Positions 22,239 through 31,716 of a stretch of DNA of 60,127 nucleotides are shown in pieces. Source of the stretch: an uncultured Clostridia bacterium (GTDB lineage: Bacteria; Bacillota; Clostridia; Oscillospirales; Acutalibacteraceae); contig CAMHAV010000004.1 in assembly GCA_946182865.1 (NCBI GenBank), positions 1 to 60,127 on the forward strand, read 5' to 3'. The first letter of the stretch is position 1. Each line of letters starts with the position of its first letter. Made by a program: the position numbers and the translations under genes. Below the pieces are notes generated by a model, which did not search any database, had not been told where the DNA came from, and saw only the letters and a list, made by a program, of their open reading frames with translations.

Positions 22239-22299
22239 TGATAATCAATCTCAATTTCAGTTTGCTAAACCATTATAGCATATTTTTTTCAAAATGCAA
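22239..22299 (-). promoter_or_regulatory. zur-znu promoter with Fur-box-like operator
   Basis: Minus strand: TTGCAT (22294-22299), 16-bp spacer, TATAAT (22272-22277). About 20 bp downstream, TGATAATCAATCTCA (22239-22253, plus strand) matches the Fur-family 7-1-7 inverted repeat TGATAAT-N-ATTATCA at 12 of 14 positions. Metal-dependent repression of the operon is likely. Confidence 0.65.
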
Positions 22300-22316
22300 T
22301 AGGGAAACACAAAAAA

Positions 22317-22360
22317 ACGCGCCATGCCCGACAAAAAATCTTCCGTCAGACATGACGCGT
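22317..22360 (-). terminator. Terminator of gdhA
   Basis: Minus strand: ACGCGTCATGTCTGAC pairs with GTCGGGCATGGCGCGT using two G-U pairs, followed by seven T residues. Confidence 0.85.
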
Positions 22361-22397
22361 TATTACATTTTAATAGCAGTAAGCCACAGAGGCGATA

Positions 22398-23816
<1,419 letters not shown>

Positions 23817-23818
23817 TT

Positions 23819-23848
23819 ATTGTAATACACGGAGCAGGCGTTTGTCAA
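23819..23848 (-). promoter_or_regulatory. gdhA promoter
   Basis: Minus strand: TTGACA (23843-23848), 18-bp spacer, TACAAT (23819-23824), 74 bp upstream of the start codon. Confidence 0.85.
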
Positions 23849-23943
23849 TAGGATTTTTGCAATTTTATGTAAATTTTGCAATTTTTTATTTTAAAACTTG
23901 CAAAATCATTCGTTTTTTTCAAAAATCACAGCCAAAACTGCAT

Positions 23944-25362
23944 TTATTTTTTCTTTTTTCCGCACACTAAGATCACGATGCATCCGATGACCGTCACCAG
24001 CATGACCGCAATACCCGCCATTTGTTTGCGCAGTCTGACGGTCAGCGCGTCCGACGAAGGCACATTGCTGTCGCTTGCAGAGACGATCATCGGCGCTTTT
24101 TCTTTTTCAGCACCTCCGGCCGTCCAGTCAACATGCTCAAACATATCGTTCTGATCGGGAGTATCCCAGCCCACCGTCGTGTAGGCCAGTCCGAACTTTC
24201 GGCAGTCATATTTTCCGTCTTCCGCCACACGGTAGTGTCCCTGCTGTGAACTATGGCAGGCAAATCCCTTTTTTACCATGTCCATAGCGGTTTTGCCGTC
24301 AAAATGACTGAGTTTCATTTTGTTCCAATCCATGACAATGGGATGCTCCTCCCACAGATGGAGATAAACCTTCTGAATCTGACAGGTGCCGTATTTCGCC
24401 GCACTGTCGGGGAACGCCGTCGGATCATTGATCAGTTCCAGCGCTTCCAGCATTGTGCGGACATTGAGCTTATGTGCGCCGTGGCCGTATTCGCCGTTGA
24501 TATCATGTGCAATAATCACTTTGGGGCGAAACCGACGCAGCATTTCCACCTGAAAAGCCAAAACATTGTCATAACCGAATATTTCCACTGCTTTGTCATA
24601 GCGCCCGGTAGCGGGGACATCTCTGAACGTATCGGAGATAATCGGATAATGCGTCACACCCACCGTCCATAATCCGTTGAGCTGTTCATGACAGCGAATG
24701 GTATATTGACGGTGATTGGTCATATAGACCACCTGCACTTTGTACCCCATCTCACCCGCATAATAAGGCATGGCGCCGCCAAACCACAAATGCTCGTCAT
24801 CGGAATGGGTAGGCATCACCATCAGATCGGCATTCTCACAGGGAGGCTGCCACACCTGCACCCACGACGGCAATTCTCCGTCGGTAAAGGCGTAAATATC
24901 GGTCAGCCTCGTATTTTCTGTCAGATAAAGATCCGCTTTTTTTACACTCTGTCCGAGCGGCAGCCACTCGTGAATAAAATCGTTTTTGCCGCCCTCCAGC
25001 TCCGTGCCATCCGGCAGCGTTACCAGCCATTCATTCGGCAGCTCAAACTTCAGATACAGACTTGAAAAAGGTTTGTCTCCGTAAATATGAAGCGTGATGT
25101 TGCGGGACATGGTTTTGTAGGTCCAGTCGTTGCTGTCCAAAACAGGGCTGTAGTCCACGCCCTGAAGCACACTGTAAACGCTGAGATTGACACGTTTCGC
25201 TTTTTGCTTCTGTTCATCAGCGGATTGGGACGACACAGAAACCTCAGCTCGGTCGGCTTCCTGCGGAGAGGTGGATGAAGCATATACCGCAGGCGCAGCC
25301 CACAACACTATGGCAAACGCAGCCAATGTCAAAGTCATGACTTTCCCGATTTTTTTCAACAT
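23944..25362 (-). CDS. Exported PIG-L/LmbE-family deacetylase, paralog 1
   Basis: A 472-residue exported protein with a signal peptide (residues 1-28) and a C-terminal transmembrane helix (about 445-467) ending in GKKKK, so the catalytic domain is anchored outside the membrane. Residues about 60-175 form a beta-rich domain shared with paralogs 2 and 3. The PIG-L domain starts near residue 180: PTHSDDEHLWFGG (metal site, usually HPDDE) and AHDINGEYGHGAH with the other metal ligands. The family are zinc-dependent N-acetylglucosamine-type deacetylases. The substrate is probably a surface or host glycan; this is inference. Last gene of the 28.8-23.9 kb operon. Confidence 0.85.
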   Translation of the reverse strand: MLKKIGKVMTLTLAAFAIVLWAAPAVYASSTSPQEADRAEVSVSSQSADEQKQKAKRVNLSVYSVLQGVDYSPVLDSNDWTYKTMSRNITLHIYGDKPFSSLYLKFELPNEWLVTLPDGTELEGGKNDFIHEWLPLGQSVKKADLYLTENTRLTDIYAFTDGELPSWVQVWQPPCENADLMVMPTHSDDEHLWFGGAMPYYAGEMGYKVQVVYMTNHRQYTIRCHEQLNGLWTVGVTHYPIISDTFRDVPATGRYDKAVEIFGYDNVLAFQVEMLRRFRPKVIIAHDINGEYGHGAHKLNVRTMLEALELINDPTAFPDSAAKYGTCQIQKVYLHLWEEHPIVMDWNKMKLSHFDGKTAMDMVKKGFACHSSQQGHYRVAEDGKYDCRKFGLAYTTVGWDTPDQNDMFEHVDWTAGGAEKEKAPMIVSASDSNVPSSDALTVRLRKQMAGIAVMLVTVIGCIVILVCGKKKK

Positions 25363-25403
25363 CCGCTCACCTTCTTTTTAGTATTTCAAAAATGGTAAAA
25401 CGC

Positions 25404-26981
25404 TCACTGCTTCTTGGAATAGACCACTGTAGCGGTCACTGCACAAATCACACCCGAAAAAGCCAACGCAAGAAACGCTATCAGCCTCACTGTTCTCTCG
25501 TTATGGAGATCAGGTGTCCGCATCTGCCCGTTCACTTCCTGAACGGTCGGATTTTGATCCGCCCTTTCCTGACCGGTTGTTACCTGCCCGATGGAAGAAA
25601 CATCCTCATTTTTCACAGACAGGTTTCCGCTGCTGTCGGAATCCCGCGAATCAGCGGAAGCCGTGTCTGCCTTTGGCACGTTGTCCGTCCACACGACATG
25701 CTCAAGTATATCGTTTTTATCCGGCGTATCATCCCCCACTGTCGTATAAGCCAATCCAAATTTGCGGCAGTCCAGACGGCCGCTGTCCGCCACATGAAAG
25801 CTCCATCTCAATTGGCTGACATGACAATGAAATCCGTTCACCGCCATTTCTAATGCGCTGACGTCATCAAAGCGCGCCAGCGGCATATTCCGCCATTCCA
25901 TCACGATGGGACGCTCCTGCCACAAATGCAGATAGCATTTCTGCACCTTACATGTACCGTATTTTTCCGCACTTTCCGGAAAAACCGAGGCGTCGTCAGT
26001 GAGAGGCAGCGCCTCCAGCACTGTCTGCGCGTTGAGAATATGCGCACCGTGGCCGTATTCGCCGTGGATGTCGTGCGCAATGACTATTTTAGGTGAAAAA
26101 CGCCGCAGCATTTCCACTTGAAATTCCAGTACATTCTCACGTCCAAATATTTCTGCGGCTGCCGTTACGCTCGCCTTTGTGGCATATATGTCGTCAAACC
26201 GCTCTGAAATGATGGGATAATGCCTAACACCCACCGTCCACAAACCGTTAAGCAGTTCATGAGAACGCACATTCTGGTTGAAGTGATTGGTCATGTAAAC
26301 CACCTGCACTTTGTATCCCAGTTCCCCCGCATAATAGGGCATCACGCCGCCAAACCACAAATGTTCGTCATCGGCGTGCGTAGGCAGCACCAAAAAATCT
26401 GCGTTTTCGCACGGCGGCTCCCAGATCTGCACCCACGATGGCAGTTTTCCCGCCGTAAAGACATGAATATCACACAGACCGACTCCCTGCGGCAGGTTTA
26501 AATCAAACGAAGTTACGGATTGCCCCAATTCCATCAGTTCATGTATAAATCCGTCCTTGCCGCCCTCTTGCACAGTGCCGTCCGGCAGCGTCACCGTCCA
26601 CTGGCAGCTATGCTCCAGCTTCACATAAATGCGGTCAAAGCCAGTTTCGGACTCATAACGCAATGTCGTATCCTGCTCCATCGCGCTGTAGGTATTATCC
26701 TTGCCGTCTAGCGGTCTGGTGTACATCACATTGTCGCTCGATGCGGTTTGCGTAAGCGGCACTTTGACCGCCTGCATCCCCACATCAGGCTTGGTCAGCC
26801 AATGCAGCGCTACGATCATCTTTCTTTGACTGTCTGTCCAAACATCCTTCGGCTGCGCTTCTTCCTGCGTTGCCTGTTCGGGCATATCTGCCTGCTCCGC
26901 AGCCACACGGTTGCTGAAGCAGATCATTGACGCAACCGCCACCAGCGCAGCCAACATTCCGGCTGCCATTCTTTTTCTCAT
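25404..26981 (-). CDS. Exported PIG-L/LmbE-family deacetylase, paralog 2
   Basis: A 525-residue paralog of its neighbours. Signal peptide at residues 1-28, shared beta-rich domain at about 75-190, PIG-L domain with PTHADDEHLWFGG near residue 200 and AHDIHGEYGHGAH about 105 residues later. A Ser/Asp/Gln-rich linker of about 75 residues leads to a C-terminal transmembrane helix ending SKKQ. ATG at 26981 is chosen because AGGAGGGAG lies just upstream; the frame is open 10 codons further, overlapping the preceding stop codon. It sits 26 bp after paralog 3. Confidence 0.85.
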   Translation of the reverse strand: MRKRMAAGMLAALVAVASMICFSNRVAAEQADMPEQATQEEAQPKDVWTDSQRKMIVALHWLTKPDVGMQAVKVPLTQTASSDNVMYTRPLDGKDNTYSAMEQDTTLRYESETGFDRIYVKLEHSCQWTVTLPDGTVQEGGKDGFIHELMELGQSVTSFDLNLPQGVGLCDIHVFTAGKLPSWVQIWEPPCENADFLVLPTHADDEHLWFGGVMPYYAGELGYKVQVVYMTNHFNQNVRSHELLNGLWTVGVRHYPIISERFDDIYATKASVTAAAEIFGRENVLEFQVEMLRRFSPKIVIAHDIHGEYGHGAHILNAQTVLEALPLTDDASVFPESAEKYGTCKVQKCYLHLWQERPIVMEWRNMPLARFDDVSALEMAVNGFHCHVSQLRWSFHVADSGRLDCRKFGLAYTTVGDDTPDKNDILEHVVWTDNVPKADTASADSRDSDSSGNLSVKNEDVSSIGQVTTGQERADQNPTVQEVNGQMRTPDLHNERTVRLIAFLALAFSGVICAVTATVVYSKKQ

Positions 26982-27007
26982 TGAACAATCTCCCTCCTGC
27001 GGCCGCT

Positions 27008-28279
27008 TCATATCACATTTTCAAAAAAGTCATTGACTCCCTCGGTATCATTCCCAACATTCGTATAAACCAGACCGAACTGGCGGCAATCATATGGCCC
27101 GTAATCGTGGACTCTTAAAACATAATCCAACTGTGTTATGTTGCATTGAAAGCCCTCTTTCGCCATATCCAGCGCAGTCGCGTCGTTAAAGCGCTTGAGC
27201 GGCATATTCCCCCAGTCAACAGTCACTTGGTTTTCTTTCCACAGATGCAGATAGCATTTCTGTACCTGACAGGTGCCGTACTTTTCGGCACTCTCAGGAT
27301 AAGCGGTGGGGTCGTTGGTCAGTTTCAGCGCTTCCCGCATGGTAGCGACATTGATTTTATGCGCACAGTGACCGTATTCGCCGTTGGCATCCTGCGCCAC
27401 AATCACTTTCGGAGAAAAACGTCTCAGTATCTCCACCTGAAAGGCCCTCACCTTGTCGCGACCGCCAAATATGCTGTAAGCGGCGCCCATGCTGTCTCTG
27501 GTTTCCAACAAATCAATAAAATCGCCTATTACAGGATAATGCCTCACTCCCACTGTCCACAGACTGTTGAGCTGTTCATGGCAGCGTCGGGTATTGTTGT
27601 AATGGTTGGTCAGATAAACCACCTGCACCTGGTATCCCAACTCGCCTGCGTAATAGGGCAGCGTGCCGCCAAACCACAGGTATTCGTCATCGGCATGCGT
27701 GGGCATCACCAACAGATCGGCTTTTTCACAGGGAGGTTCCCACAGCTGCACCCATGAGGGAAACTGACCGTCGGTAAAAGCGTATACATCGCAAAGCCGC
27801 ATGTCTTTGGGTAAATCCATATCAAACGACGTCACGGCTTGTCCCAGTTCTGTCACTTCATGGATAAAACCTGTCTTTCCGCATTCCTTCACTGTGCCGT
27901 CGGGCAGCGTAACCGTACACTCAAAGGTTTTTTCGGCCTTAATGTAGAGGCGTGTGAACGGAGTATCGGCCGAAAAAGACAGCTTGACCGCCGACCATGC
28001 TACAGCAAAGGATTTGTCCTGATCGTCCAGTACCACGGAGAAATCGCCTTTTCGGCTTTGATCGGTAATCTTCAAAGGCACCTGAACGGCTTGCCTGACA
28101 ACCTGCGGTCTTGCAACTACATGCACCTGAGAGGCAATCTCAATGCTGTTTTCAAATGCAGTCGTCTCCTCTGCCGCAGACGCTTTAATGGTGGCGTCTC
28201 TGCCCGCCGAAAACCATGTTCCGACAAACAACGATGCAGCCAGTGTTACAGCCGCTACACGAAGGATTCCTCTTTTCAT
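27008..28279 (-). CDS. Exported PIG-L/LmbE-family deacetylase, paralog 3
   Basis: A 423-residue paralog with signal peptide (residues 1-33) and the shared beta-rich domain followed by the PIG-L domain (PTHADDEYLWFGG near residue 191; AQDANGEYGHCAH further on). Here the first metal-site His of the second motif is Gln, the only such change among the three. It stops right after the catalytic domain, without linker or transmembrane anchor, so it is probably released or retained only by its signal sequence. It lies 24 bp after the fumarase-beta-like gene. Confidence 0.83.
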   Translation of the reverse strand: MKRGILRVAAVTLAASLFVGTWFSAGRDATIKASAAEETTAFENSIEIASQVHVVARPQVVRQAVQVPLKITDQSRKGDFSVVLDDQDKSFAVAWSAVKLSFSADTPFTRLYIKAEKTFECTVTLPDGTVKECGKTGFIHEVTELGQAVTSFDMDLPKDMRLCDVYAFTDGQFPSWVQLWEPPCEKADLLVMPTHADDEYLWFGGTLPYYAGELGYQVQVVYLTNHYNNTRRCHEQLNSLWTVGVRHYPVIGDFIDLLETRDSMGAAYSIFGGRDKVRAFQVEILRRFSPKVIVAQDANGEYGHCAHKINVATMREALKLTNDPTAYPESAEKYGTCQVQKCYLHLWKENQVTVDWGNMPLKRFNDATALDMAKEGFQCNITQLDYVLRVHDYGPYDCRQFGLVYTNVGNDTEGVNDFFENVI

Positions 28280-28303
28280 AACGCAACAACCTTTCTGAAT
28301 CTA

Positions 28304-28834
28304 TTACTTTTCAAACAAAGAGCCGCCTTCACAATCAATCGCGACTACAAGGGGAAATCGCTCAAATTGCAGCCGTTTGACCGACTCACATCCCAAATCG
28401 TCGAAAGCAATGACCTCGCACTTTTTGATGCATTTGGATGCCAGTGCCCCTGCACCGCCTACCGCGCAGAGATACACCGAACGGTTGCGGCGAATGGCTT
28501 CCACCACTTCGGCAGAGCGTCCGCCCTTGCCCACCATCGCGCCAAGTCCCAGATCCAACATACGCGGCGCAAAAGGATCCATGCGACAGGATGTGGTGGG
28601 GCCGCAGGAACCGATGGGGAGATGTTCCGGAGCAGGTGTGGGACCCGCATAATAAACCACCGCGCCATCAAGGTCATAGGGCAGCGGTTCTCCGCTGTCC
28701 AGCAACGCCATAATACGCTTATGAGCCGCATCTCGTGAGGTATAGACGGTTCCCGAAAGCAGCACGCGGTCGCCGGCGCGTAACCGCGGCGACCATTCTT
28801 TGATGTCTGATGTGTCAATTGTGTATTCAGCCAT
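28304..28834 (-). CDS. Fumarase/tartrate dehydratase beta-subunit-like protein, stand-alone
   Basis: A 176-residue protein covering the complete beta domain of class I Fe-S hydro-lyases (FumA C-terminus/TtdB/FumB). The GPTTSCRMD motif near residue 79 and the VGKGG motif near residue 101 are intact. In two-subunit enzymes this domain pairs with an alpha subunit that carries the 4Fe-4S cluster; no alpha gene is in this window. GGAAAGGTG precedes the ATG. First gene of an operon with three exported deacetylases, an unusual setting. Either the alpha subunit is encoded elsewhere or the protein works alone. Confidence 0.88.
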   Translation of the reverse strand: MAEYTIDTSDIKEWSPRLRAGDRVLLSGTVYTSRDAAHKRIMALLDSGEPLPYDLDGAVVYYAGPTPAPEHLPIGSCGPTTSCRMDPFAPRMLDLGLGAMVGKGGRSAEVVEAIRRNRSVYLCAVGGAGALASKCIKKCEVIAFDDLGCESVKRLQFERFPLVVAIDCEGGSLFEK

Positions 28835-28892
28835 GTGAAAAACACCTTTCCTTTTCGATTATATATAACTAACTTAAATACCCTTAAATTTT

Positions 28893-28921
28893 ATTATATC
28901 ATCGGGTGTTCGCAAATTCAA
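28893..28921 (-). promoter_or_regulatory. Promoter of the fumarase-beta/PIG-L operon
   Basis: Minus strand: TTGAAT (28916-28921), 17-bp spacer, TATAAT (28893-28898). The four genes downstream have gaps of 24, 26 and 41 bp and no internal terminator was seen. Confidence 0.8.
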
Positions 28922-29054
28922 CATTTTTTTCATATATTACACAGATAATTATTGCATTCAAGTGATCGAAGCTTCCCCGCATGGCGGCTCCACAATTTCT
29001 TCCATATCCTCCCGCCGCTCTTGAAATCGGCACTGTCAATCACTGGCATCCTTT

Positions 29055-29741
29055 TTACTCATCATCCGCAGACATTGAAGACGGATCGCCCGCCGCCAAC
29101 AATACGTTCCACGGATAGGCCTTTCCATCGGGCCTGGCAGCAAACTCCATCGTTTTTCCTTCTGTCGGATGGGTAAAAGTAATGCGATGCGACCACAACG
29201 CAATATCACATCCTTTGTCGCGGCTGCCATATTTGCCGTCCCCCAGCAGCGGCATCCGGCGCGAGGCAAACTGCACCCGAATCTGATGTGTACGCCCCGT
29301 GTGGAGACGAACTTCCACTACAGAATACCCCCCGCAGTGGCCTTTCCCTTCTCCTATCGTCCGATAGTCCAACAGCGCTTCTTTGGTTCCCTTTCGGGGG
29401 CGATCCACCACAAACGATTTGTTTTTGCGGGAATCCCTAAAGAGAAGATCGCGCATTTTTCCCTCTTTGGGTTCGGGTATGCCCTGCACTGCCGCCAGAT
29501 ACCGCTTGACGAAGGTCCCCTGCCGTATCTGCTCCGACAATGCCGCCGCTGCCTTTTGGGTACGCGCATAAACCATCACACCGCCGACATTTCTGTCCAG
29601 ACGGTGTATCGCGTAAATCTCTCCGCCGAACTGATTTCGCAGCAGGTACACCATGTCTTTCTGTCCGTCTGCCTGCGACAGAATTCCCACCGGTTTCACA
29701 CAGACTATCACCTGCTGATCCTTATACAAAACCTCCATCAT
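29055..29741 (-). CDS. RluA-family RNA pseudouridine synthase
   Basis: A 228-residue catalytic domain of the RluA family, converting uridine to pseudouridine in rRNA or tRNA. The catalytic motif AIHRLDRNVGGVMVYA is present, with its Asp, as are LHTGRTHQIRVQFA and the C-terminal HRITFTHP segment. There is no S4 RNA-binding domain, so it is of the short type; the target site cannot be deduced. GAGAGG precedes the ATG at 29741. It lies downstream of the DivIVA-like gene, past a terminator. Confidence 0.92.
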   Translation of the reverse strand: MMEVLYKDQQVIVCVKPVGILSQADGQKDMVYLLRNQFGGEIYAIHRLDRNVGGVMVYARTQKAAAALSEQIRQGTFVKRYLAAVQGIPEPKEGKMRDLLFRDSRKNKSFVVDRPRKGTKEALLDYRTIGEGKGHCGGYSVVEVRLHTGRTHQIRVQFASRRMPLLGDGKYGSRDKGCDIALWSHRITFTHPTEGKTMEFAARPDGKAYPWNVLLAAGDPSSMSADDE

Positions 29742-29762
29742 GTCAAAATCCTCTCTCCAACA

Positions 29763-29794
29763 AAAAGCACTTCGGACAATGCCGAAGTGCTTTT
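29763..29794 (-). terminator. Terminator of the DivIVA-like gene
   Basis: Perfect 13-bp stem AAAAGCACTTCGG/CCGAAGTGCTTTT with a 6-nt loop. It overlaps the region just before the RluA start codon. Confidence 0.85.
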
Positions 29795-29817
29795 CATCCA
29801 ATTGTATCACGAAAAAT

Positions 29818-31479
29818 TTACTTGCTGTGGCGCACCATAATTCTGACCTTTTCGTTCATCGGCACGCTTCGCACACGCTTGGTAACTTCCACTCGCTTGG
29901 CAGAAGACGCTGCGTTTTCCTGCGGCACATCCGTCTCCTGAGAAGGAACGCTTTCCTGCGCATCAGCGGAAATCACAGACGCATCCGGAATAAAAGTCGG
30001 CCTTGCTCCTGCATAGGCATACGCTGCCGCATTCGACGGAACGGCTGTCTGTGACAAATTCATCTCCAAAGCAGGGGCATCGAATGCACCGCCGATTGTC
30101 TGAGGCTGCCCGATATATTGCAGTTCGGGCGAGTTCATATTGATGGTAGGCATCCCGCCGGAAAGCTTGCTGATATCTACCTGTTCATAGCCGTCGCCGG
30201 AATAGGGATTGACCTGCGGTTCGGGTGTGTCGTTGGCATCTTCAGGCGATTCCTGAATGCCGAAGCCGATGGGACGCTGCTGCACAGGGGCGCCATATCC
30301 GGGCGAATAGGGCTGCGTGGGATAAGGCGTATAGGCGCTGTAGCCGGGCTGCGGCTGATAAGGATAAGGCTGTGCTGCGGGACGCGGCGCATACTGCTGT
30401 TCAAGCGGAACATGATTTCTGCGCTCCGCCTCGTCATCCGCGTCATCCAGAAGCTGATTGGCTTCCTTGATGGAAGCTTCGGAGGACTCAAAAAGTCCCG
30501 GAAATGTCTTTTTGATTTCTACAGGGGATTTATCGCTGTCATCCTCGGAATCCCCGCCGGGTCTGGCATGAGGCGCATCCCCTCTGGCAGCACTTTGCGC
30601 GTAAGAGGGATTGCCATCTATCTCGCCCGCATTCACCTTTTTGGCCGCGTCGGAAATAAACTTGGCACTGTAGGGGCCGAGTACGGGAACAGCGTACCCC
30701 TTGCCGTCAGAATAATCCACCTCGCCGGCCCGCATGGAGAGAAGGCGTTCCACCTCGCTCTCGATGGTTGCCTCGGCATTCTTGGGTTTAAGTCCGCTGT
30801 CATGCTTGATAGCCACCAACTTATGCACTGCCCCGGTCAAAGACGCGTCAATCTTGTCGATTCTGTCCTGAAATTCGTCAAAGGCAACATTCATTTCATC
30901 GCGCGCTGCGGTAAGATCGGCGCGGATAATGGCTGCTTCCTGTGCCGCGTCTCCCGCAATGCGGATGACGTTTTCCTGATTTTCCACCGATTTCTGGAAC
31001 AGACGGTCGGTTGCTCTCTTGGTCACCGACATGATGGAAGAAACCGATTTTTCAATTTCATCAAACTGACGTTCACGCAAAGTCAGTTCTCTGTTGCGCT
31101 CCTGCACCGTATCCAAACGCAACTGGAGCTGATTTTTTTCAGAGGCGGTCGCATCAATCTTATTCTGCAGCGCCTCGTTAGCCACCTTAGCCGAGGACAG
31201 ACTGTTTTCCAGTTCGGCCACCTTGCCCGAAATGGAGCTGACTGATTCCGCTAAAGAAGCTCGGTCGCGGGAAATGGCGGAGCGTTCTTCTTCGAGAGTA
31301 CGCTTGGCATATTCCCAATCACGGCGTTCTTCCTTCAAATCTTTGATCTCGCGGCGCAGTTCCTCGTTCTTTTCGACTTCCTCGTCAACCTGACTCAGAA
31401 GCTTGTCAAATTCCATATCGACGGCACTGCGGTCATATCCGACAAATCTTCTGCGAAATCTGGGTCCCGCATATTCCAT
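29818..31479 (-). CDS. Long DivIVA-like coiled-coil protein
   Basis: A 553-residue cytoplasmic protein. Residues about 8-45 match the DivIVA N-terminal membrane-curvature motif (RRRFVGYDRSAVDMEFDKLL). A coiled coil follows to about residue 220, much longer than in ordinary DivIVA. Residues about 350-430 are rich in Pro, Tyr and Gln (for example YPYQPQPGYSAYTPYPTQPY), and the C-terminus is basic. DivIVA proteins mark poles and septa and recruit partners. The disordered tail may bind other division or wall proteins; this is inference. It has its own promoter and terminator. Confidence 0.8.
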   Translation of the reverse strand: MEYAGPRFRRRFVGYDRSAVDMEFDKLLSQVDEEVEKNEELRREIKDLKEERRDWEYAKRTLEEERSAISRDRASLAESVSSISGKVAELENSLSSAKVANEALQNKIDATASEKNQLQLRLDTVQERNRELTLRERQFDEIEKSVSSIMSVTKRATDRLFQKSVENQENVIRIAGDAAQEAAIIRADLTAARDEMNVAFDEFQDRIDKIDASLTGAVHKLVAIKHDSGLKPKNAEATIESEVERLLSMRAGEVDYSDGKGYAVPVLGPYSAKFISDAAKKVNAGEIDGNPSYAQSAARGDAPHARPGGDSEDDSDKSPVEIKKTFPGLFESSEASIKEANQLLDDADDEAERRNHVPLEQQYAPRPAAQPYPYQPQPGYSAYTPYPTQPYSPGYGAPVQQRPIGFGIQESPEDANDTPEPQVNPYSGDGYEQVDISKLSGGMPTINMNSPELQYIGQPQTIGGAFDAPALEMNLSQTAVPSNAAAYAYAGARPTFIPDASVISADAQESVPSQETDVPQENAASSAKRVEVTKRVRSVPMNEKVRIMVRHSK

Positions 31480-31579
31480 ATCATGTCCCCTCCTTCCTGA
31501 GAAAAAGCATTCCTATGCATAAATCACCAAAACACATCACAATAAACATGTAAACTTCCGCAAATTAACGGTTAGTTTA

Positions 31580-31607
31580 ATTATACCATAATATTTTTAT
31601 TTTTCAA
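31580..31607 (-). promoter_or_regulatory. Promoter of the DivIVA-like gene
   Basis: Minus strand: TTGAAA (31602-31607), 16-bp spacer, TATAAT (31580-31585), about 100 bp upstream of the gene. Confidence 0.75.
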
Positions 31608-31716
31608 TGCTTTTTTAACAATTTTTTTAATTTTCCTCCCGTTGCAAGAGGAACCATTTTCTTACGTCAGCATATGTGTGCTATTTTCTCAAAGCAATAG
31701 CTAATTCACAGACGCA

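Noticed and set aside
28939..29054. Possible short gene between the fumarase-beta promoter and the RluA gene
   Set aside because: Only frames of 8-37 codons exist on the minus strand, with poorly placed ribosome-binding sites and no recognisable sequence.
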